64,000 nt of DNA, from assembly GCA_009760885.1 (NCBI GenBank), contig CM019721.1, positions 15,315,696 through 15,379,695 of the forward strand. The letters are read 5' to 3'. Within the stretch, counting starts at the first letter, position 1, and every line of letters starts with the position of its first letter. The notes under the pieces were generated by a model that searched no databases, had not been told where the DNA came from, and saw only the letters and a list, made by a program, of their open reading frames with translations. The stretch comes from Achatina immaculata. Taxonomy: Eukaryota; Mollusca; Gastropoda; Stylommatophora; Achatinidae. Positions 58,612-64,000 of this stretch are shown here, in pieces. A program made the translations under genes and the position numbers.

Positions 58612-60312
58612 ACAGACAATGCGAACGAAGAAGAAGAAGAAGTAGAATGGCAGACAGCTTCCAAGCACGCTAGTCGGCTGTCGACCCGACAGAGACACAA
58701 CAAGCGACGCATTCATGCTGGCTTATGATGTATATGAAGAATTTCAGAGAAAAGAAGAGAAGGCAGTTGTTGCACTGGATCTGGATGATGCCTATAACAG
58801 AGTTGACTACATAACACTCATGTGCCTTATGATGGAAAAGGGCATTGATGTATGAATAATGCAGTGGATAGCCTCAGTGCTTCTAAAGGGAACTGGCACT
58901 GCGATGTAAATCATGGACCTCGGATCATTGCCACAAGAGTACCTCAAGGATCTCCCTGCAATGAGTGCTTTTCAACACATACAATGCCAGGATTTCACAA
59001 CTGCACTAGACTGGCCCTGGCCGAATACTCACATATGCAGATGACATCCTGACATGGAAACTGCAGACAGAGGTTATTTGCCCACATTCAGAAAAATATT
59101 GCTCATATCATGGGTTGGTGTCAGAACAACAAAGCAGTGATAAACCCAACCAAGCCTAAAATTATGTGGTGTTAGATACAGATCTGCGAAGACCATTATT
59201 CCAGCAGTGCAGGTGCAACGGCGAATATACCTAGAGGGAACAATTTTTGAAATACTTTGAGACTGCGTTTGACAGGACACTATCTTTCAATCACCACGTG
59301 GATATGGTCATTCAAAAAGCAAAAAGAAAGGGCTGAGCGCAGTGAAGACTATGGCAGGTAGTGAACTGCCACAACAGACACTCTTCCTGTTGATGCAGGT
59401 GTTTGTGATGTACGGCTGAGTATGGCCTCGGCCTTCTGATTCTGTCCACTACTCAGATAATCAAGCTTGAAAGAATCCAAAATGAGGCTATGAGAGAAGT
59501 TCTTGGATGCACCAGGGATGCTCCGATCATATCTACGCTCTTCTTGCTGGATACGTTCAGCATGAAAGTAAGGGACAAATATGCGCAAATGAAGACGTAC
59601 CTCAGGATTGCTAGCACAACAAACCACTCCCTCATACTAGAGCTGGACTCATCAAAGGGCAAGTGCATCAAACGAGGGAGATCGTGGATGGCAGAGGCAG
59701 AAGAGACACTGTCAGCAGTCTGCTACCGTCAAACATGCAGAATCTAATGAAGGTAGTGCTCCAGCTTGGCCGTGAATGCCGAGACTGGGCTCAAGGTAAA
59801 ACAGAAGCCAAGGTTCAGAAACAGCTTCAGCATAATTCCAAACCACATGGCTCTGGATCTTCACATACAGGTCAGTGGCACGAGACTATGTTGTCTATCT
59901 TAACGACAAACCAGTTGTGAGTAAATCAGGAGCCTATACAACGGTCACTTTGAAAATAAAATATGTTCGTTCACTTCACATCAAAAGCAATTTATGGGTT
60001 GGTGGAGCTGGACGACTCGCACGGGGTCATTGTTATAGAATCCCAAACCATGTTATGGAGAATCGAGAGACATTTCTTGCGCAGGGATGGATCCAGCTTG
60101 ACGTGGATCTACTGCCCAGGTCATGGGGGAATCAAAGGCAATGAGAGAGCAGACACAGCATCAATTTTCATTCTTAGGTGCCCAGAATTGTCACCTTCTT
60201 GATAAATATAGAGACGAGTATTCTTTTTATTGGACAAAGAACCACAGAAGTTGCCAATGGTTACCGGGTTAATAGAAGTTTTTTTTTTTACTTGCTCAAA
60301 CATTACACTCAC

Positions 60313-60533
60313 CATAAATCGATGATGTCTGGCCTCTGTCAGTCTTGGAAAAGACAGTGTGATGTCGATCCTGCAGCTCCCAACCATATCTTCTACCCCT
60401 GCAGATGATGCTGTATAAAACACGCCTGAACTTTGTGCTGATGGCGGAGTAGAGGATGAAGTTGACCGAAGCGTTGACCTGTATTAGCAAGTTCGTGACG
60501 TTCCCAGCTATTTTTATATTGTTTTCTTCATCC
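60313..60533 (-). CDS. GPCR exon encoding transmembrane helix 7 and helix 8
   Basis: On the minus strand the acceptor TGTTGCCTCAG is followed by 1 base, 73 open codons and 1 base, then the donor GTGAGT at 60312-60307. The peptide contains N-V-T-N-L-L-I-Q-V-N-A-S-V-N-F-I-L-Y and then S-A-I-S-T-K-F-R-R-V-L. This is TM7 with the N-x-x-N-F-x-x-Y variant of N-P-x-x-Y, followed by the K-F-R-R helix-8 start. This variant is seen in invertebrate peptide receptors of FMRFamide/myosuppressin type; ligand assignment is inference. C-I-I-C-like cysteines after helix 8 could be palmitoylated. If the donor is not used, the frame ends at a TGA at 60296-60298 after five more codons. The receptor would sit in the plasma membrane. 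Confidence 0.85.
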
Positions 60534-61120
60534 CTGAGGCAACAACCATCAATTTATAAGAATTAATTATACACAAGCACGATCTTAAAATAAAACAAAT
60601 CCGAGAAGAAGAAATGAAGAAGTGAGAAATGAGAGGAGGCTGGAGAAGATAATAAAGTAGAGAAAATAAACGTATTTTGAAGTCATTAACCTGGTAACAG
60701 TTATCTAATGGGGAAACACGTTTCAATGATGAGTTATAGAAACTATAATTGCTCAATGCATTACAGGGCTATAGTTTATGAAACACAAAGTATACTTGTT
60801 GATCTTGAATGATTCATCAGAATGATAATATGTTTCTTCATGATAAATATTTGTAAAGTGGGATCGGCGCGAGGGCACGGCAGAGTTTTAAAGCGAAAGA
60901 AAAAATATGATTAGGAATAATCATTTGAAATGATTAATCATAATGAAATAAATAAATATGACCATAAACAATCTTTTAAAGTGAAAAGAAGATATATAAT
61001 CATGAACAGGCTGATCCAAAGTAGTGGAAAGAAACAACTGCAACGTATGAAAAAAACTCAGAATATACTAAACGACCAAGCCATCATTTAAGTATTTTAA
61101 TTCCTTCAGTTACAAAATTA

Positions 61121-61208
61121 ATGAGTGAGTGATTGAGTGAGTGGGTGAGTGAGTGAGTGAGTGAGTGAGTGAGTGAGTGAGTGAGTGAGTGAGTGAGTGA
61201 GTGAGTGT
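61121..61208 (+). repeat. GAGT tetranucleotide microsatellite
   Basis: About 21 units of GAGT/GTGA, imperfect in the first 30 bases. Confidence 0.95.
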
Positions 61209-61237
61209 GGACAATATGGGACTATCACTGTGAACAC

Positions 61238-61443
61238 CCTGGCCTGAAAACGTATACAAAAGTTAATAAAATATGTTTAAATATCCTAGCCCGAAAACTT
61301 ATACAAAAGACAATAAACTCTGTTTAAATATCATGACCTGAAAACATATACAAAAGATAATAAACTCTGTTTAAATATCCTGGCCTGAAAACTTATACAA
61401 AAGATAATAAACTCTGTTTAAATATCCTGGCCTGAAAACTTAC
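61238..61443 (+). repeat. 47-bp tandem repeat, about 4.4 units
   Basis: Units start at 61238, 61285, 61332 and 61379 (CCTGGCCTGAAAACTTATAC type), with a partial fifth. They differ by a few substitutions. The array is inside the GPCR intron. Confidence 0.95.
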
Positions 61444-61848
61444 ATAAACTATATATGAACTCTTCGAGACTTCTTTCTGTCTGATTTTATTTCCTTTTAT
61501 TTCTCCACCCCCACTTGTCCATATTACATTTTCCGACTCAGCGGCAGTTTTGTCACACTTATAAAGTGAGGCACATCTTACACACTTTCATCACGCATAG
61601 GGCAATGATCACTAAAAAAGTTATTTTCGTAGCAGTAGTGGAAGTTTGATCTTTATATTTATCAAATACCAAATATTTCAGCTACGGACGAATAGTTTTA
61701 AAGGAAATCACAGAGTAAGATAAGAATCCACTGTGCACGAATAACGGAAAGATATTAACATGACAATTTCATGCGAAAATAAATTGAGGCACGGAAATAC
61801 AGATGCATAAACTGAGAAAATGAGCACAATAAGAAAGTGGACACTTAC

Positions 61849-62016
61849 TGCGACAAATGAACACTCGCCAGAGAGTGGTAAGTCCGGAAAAGAAGTAACA
61901 AGGCCCCAGGGAGCTGACACACGAGAAAGGCAAGGACCACTGTAATGAGCATCTTGGTAATCTTTTGTTGCTCCTTATGATGACTTTTTGTGCACTTGAC
62001 ATTTTTCGACAATTTA
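61849..62016 (-). CDS. GPCR exon encoding end of intracellular loop 3 and transmembrane helix 6
   Basis: The acceptor ACTTAATGATGCAG is followed by 1 base, 55 open codons and 2 bases, then the donor GTAAGT. The peptide has a basic segment (K-S-H-H-K-E-Q-Q-K-I-T-K), typical of the G-protein-contacting end of loop 3, then M-L-I-T-V-V-L-A-F-L-V-C-Q-L-P-G, a TM6 with F-x-x-C-x-x-P, and L-L-L-L-F-R-T-Y-H leading to extracellular loop 3. Its last two bases (CA) join the first base (G) of the exon at 60533 as a Gln codon, continuing S-Q-D-E-E-N-N-I into TM7. Helices 1-5 must lie beyond the right edge. Confidence 0.85.
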
Positions 62017-62141
62017 CTGCATCATTAAGTAAACAAATGTACACTTTACACAGAAACATCAAGGAAATAACATAAAAACAGAATTAACACAGAATTCTGA
62101 GAATAAAATATTACTATAAGCTACATATACAATCTGCAGAT

Positions 62142-63303
62142 CTTCTTCTTCTTCGTTCGCTTCTACCACCAAGACCGTTCTGTGATCTTACTGAATTTAC
62201 TCCTGTGGTCCTCGGTAGGTCCTGTGGTCCTCGAAAGGACCACACGAGATCCGCGAGAGACCACAAGAGGTTCAGTGCATCGCAGGGCGTGAGCCTGTAT
62301 TCTCTGTGGGTCTCAGAAGCGGGATTGCGTGACACCGTGGTTTTCGGTGCACCAGTTTAATCTAGAGTTGGACTTTTTTCACCGGAAAAACTCGACGTGT
62401 TTTGGATATCAGTATATCCCCGCTGGGTGAGATGTGGTTGTCCCTCTAGGCTGGAGTTGGACTGTCTCACGGGAAAACCTCGACGTGTTTTGAGATACCC
62501 GTGTATCCCCACCGGGTGAGATGTGGTTGCCCATCCAGTCCAGAGTTAGACTTTTTCACCTTAGCTTGATTAGGATACGCATACATCCCCGCCGGGAGAG
62601 AGGTGGTTTCCAACAAGACTGCACTGGTCCCGTGTATCCGACTTCAGCATTTTGTGGTCGTGGCCGCTACCCTTCCTATTTGTGACCAGGACGGAGCTTT
62701 TGTCCAGGAGGACGAATCCTCGCCACTAGTAAGTTTCACCCCTGGATTGAGCTGGTTTAGGCGTATTATCCCAGCATGGGCGTGTTTAGGACATGACCAA
62801 CCTCTAGAGCGGGGGTACCGTGACATGAGTAGCCATCAAGTTTCACCCCTGGTTTAGTCGGAGATGCCGTGTGATGAGTAGCTCTCGCCGCGATACCACT
62901 GGACATACCGATTAAGCTTCACTTTATCCTTTCCATCACCTTTTCACATTGGCGCCGCACGGCAACTCTAATTGCTTTTTCGCATTTTTCTTCATTGGCC
63001 GGGAGGAGTTTCACTCCATGTGCAGCATCCGAAGAATCTCGCCAGCAGTGTCTCAACCCCTGGGTTAAGCCGTTCAGGCAGTTCGTCTAGTATGAGTGCA
63101 CAAAGGACGTGGCCGACCTGCAGAGCAGAGGTGCTGTGATTTGAGAAGTCCTGACCTCGAGACTACTGATTACTTCACCTAATCATTTCTTTCACCCCTT
63201 TTCCACAGTGGCGCGGCGCGGCAACCCCATTCGCACATTTCTTCGCTGGGCGGGAGAAGCCCCACTCCACGCACGGCAGCTGAAGAAAATCGTCAGCAGC
63301 GAT
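62142..63303 (-). mobile_element. 1.16-kb nonautonomous retroposon in the GPCR intron
   Basis: A perfect 11-bp duplication AATCTGCAGAT (62131-62141 and 63304-63314) flanks it. On the minus strand it ends GCGAACGAAGAAGAAGAAGA, the same tail as LINE-G. The interior is GC-rich and tandemly organised: two units of about 235 bp (62830-63300) and three of about 95 bp (62350-62620). A 73-codon frame near the 3' end finishes R-S-E-R-R-R-R-R. No endonuclease or RT is present. Confidence 0.85.
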
Positions 63304-63314
63304 AATCTGCAGAT

Positions 63315-63559
63315 AAATATAAAAATAAACTACACATGCGAGTGAGGGTAAAAAAAAATATTTCCATTTATTTTTCAGTGGTTACATCCCTTGATCTGTG
63401 GTTACTTTGTTACTCTTCCTGATAGAATAAAAACATGTAAACCATGAGATACTGAGAAAATACACGTGCTCCATTTTTCCGACTTTCAGATTAATATGGA
63501 AGCCACAATTTTCAGACCTTGACAAGACTAAATCTATGTAGCTAGCTGAAAAGTGCCTA
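63315..63559. other. Intronic sequence
   Basis: AT-rich. The 61-codon minus frame at 63382-63567 has no recognised motif and no trusted splice sites. Confidence 0.35.
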
Positions 63560-64000
63560 AATCCCACTCTATCATCATCAAGTACTGTACCGACTGACGT
63601 TGGCTATTAATGCTTCTCCAGAGTATCTGATCGTTCATGCAGGCCATTAGCTAGTTGGTGATCTCCTCTTGCACCATCTTGTCAGACTATCCAGTATCAT
63701 TTTCTCCGTCTTCCCCAGGATCTTCTTCCCTCTATTTTTCCTTTTGTTACAATATTTTCAATGCCCCCTCTTCTCATTGCATGTCCTATGAAGTTACACT
63801 TTCTCTCTCTTTTTTTACACGAATTTTTTTGTCTCTCCAGCTCTTCTCATACATTTTCCTGTTCAGGGAATTCTCAACATTCTTCTAAAAAACCTCATTT
63901 CTACTGCTTCCAATGATTTTTGTGCAGATCTGCCTGTTGTCCATGATTCACTTCCATATAATAAGATAGGTTCAATATAGCTTTTAAGGACTTTAGGGCT
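63560..64000 (-). mobile_element. LINE-E copy 3, 3' end, continues past the right edge
   Basis: The minus strand matches the thumb and C-terminal region of LINE-E (S-Y-I-E-P-I-L-L-Y-G-S-E-S-W-T at the right edge; R-R-M-L-R-I-P near 63865) and its 3' end near 63570 (GATGATGAT before the flank). Frameshifts are present. Confidence 0.8.

Larger units (their letters stand above)
54166..58641 (+). mobile_element. LINE-G, full-length I-clade LINE with RNase H
   Basis: An 11-bp duplication GTAGAATGGCA at 54155-54165 and 58642-58652 defines both ends. The element starts CCCCCTGGGAACAAC and ends with a GAA tandem tail. It has about 650 bases of leader, then APE endonuclease, RT, thumb, RNase H and a Cys-His C-terminus. 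It is the best-preserved element in the window, with only a few lesions, so it is among the youngest. It splits LINE-H. Confidence 0.9.
53500..60190 (+). mobile_element. LINE-H, I/Jockey-type with RNase H, split by LINE-G
   Basis: The left piece (53516-54165) has a Lys-rich linker and then P-G-P-A-G-L-Q-Y-N-H-L-K near 53930, the RT finger motif. The right piece (58653-60190) continues with V-V-A-L-D-L-D-D-A-Y-N-R-V-D-Y (58770, palm), T-Y-A-D-D-I-L (59030, active site), E-R-I-Q-N-E-A-M-R-E-V-L-G-C-T-R-D (59470), and Y-C-P-G-H-G-G-I-K-G-N-E-R-A-D (60110), the last RNase H motif. All frames are broken. Confidence 0.75.
60534..61848 (-). other. GPCR intron (1315 bp)
   Basis: Bounded by donor GTAAGT at 61848-61843 and the acceptor at 60534-60535. 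It holds a GAGT microsatellite (61121-61208) and a 47-bp minisatellite (61238-61443). No coding signal inside. Confidence 0.75.

Noticed and set aside
61708..62062. Minus-strand frames of 70 and 97 codons over the GPCR TM6 exon
   Set aside because: They read the exon in the wrong frames. Only the third frame gives the TM6 motif and a phase-matched junction to TM7.

Overview
This is a stretch of invertebrate nuclear genome, most likely molluscan and possibly cephalopod. The evidence is its AT-rich, microsatellite-rich sequence, the dense mixture of RTE-like, R2/RLE-type and I-clade LINEs, mariner, Tc1, hAT and Helitron relics, tRNA-derived SINEs, and exons with GT-AG splice sites. The species is inferred from repeat character and not demonstrated. 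There is no bacterial-style operon, rRNA or CRISPR. Almost every long reading frame belongs to a transposable element (TE), and nearly all are broken. I name the LINE groups A-H locally.

Host gene: two minus-strand exons (61849-62016 and 60313-60533) encode transmembrane helices 6 and 7 of a rhodopsin-family peptide-type GPCR. Their canonical splice sites join exactly in phase. A third, less certain exon (46073-46272) is phase-compatible and would supply a serine-rich C-terminal tail, so the gene may run from beyond the right edge down to about 46 kb. Its introns are packed with TEs.

Layout: 1-2872 LINE-A (minus). 3563-7517 an RLE-type LINE-C (minus) lying between two 168-bp direct repeats that contain a roughly 100-bp dispersed module. 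9431-9868 hAT-like MITE. 10927-13728 three LINE-B copies, two of them head to head. 14020-15312 a noncoding repeat (R, copy A). 15480-16740 LINE-D with two inserted LINE-A tails. 17005-18870 a second decayed LINE-C. 20494-21146 LINE-B. 26217-27374 a nonautonomous Helitron with a module insertion. 27790-30215 mariner and Tc1 relics with a 611-bp LINE-G derivative. 30400-31130 LINE-D. 31199-42500 copy B of R, split by a solo LTR (itself split by a mariner that holds LINE-E), a Tc1 element, and a second mariner that holds LINE-F and LINE-E. 48186-49640 and 51838-53470 further LINE-A copies, the second carrying a module and a SINE. 53500-60190 LINE-H, split by a full-length LINE-G (54166-58641). 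62142-63303 a 1.16-kb retroposon in the GPCR intron. 63560-64000 LINE-E.

Many insertions have target-site duplications that can be read directly, or a matching empty site elsewhere in the window, so the order of insertions can be worked out from this sequence alone. The most unusual signals are the dispersed module and its association with LINE-C, the series of very short LINE-A 3' tails with clean duplications, and the nonautonomous elements sharing LINE-G's 3' tail.
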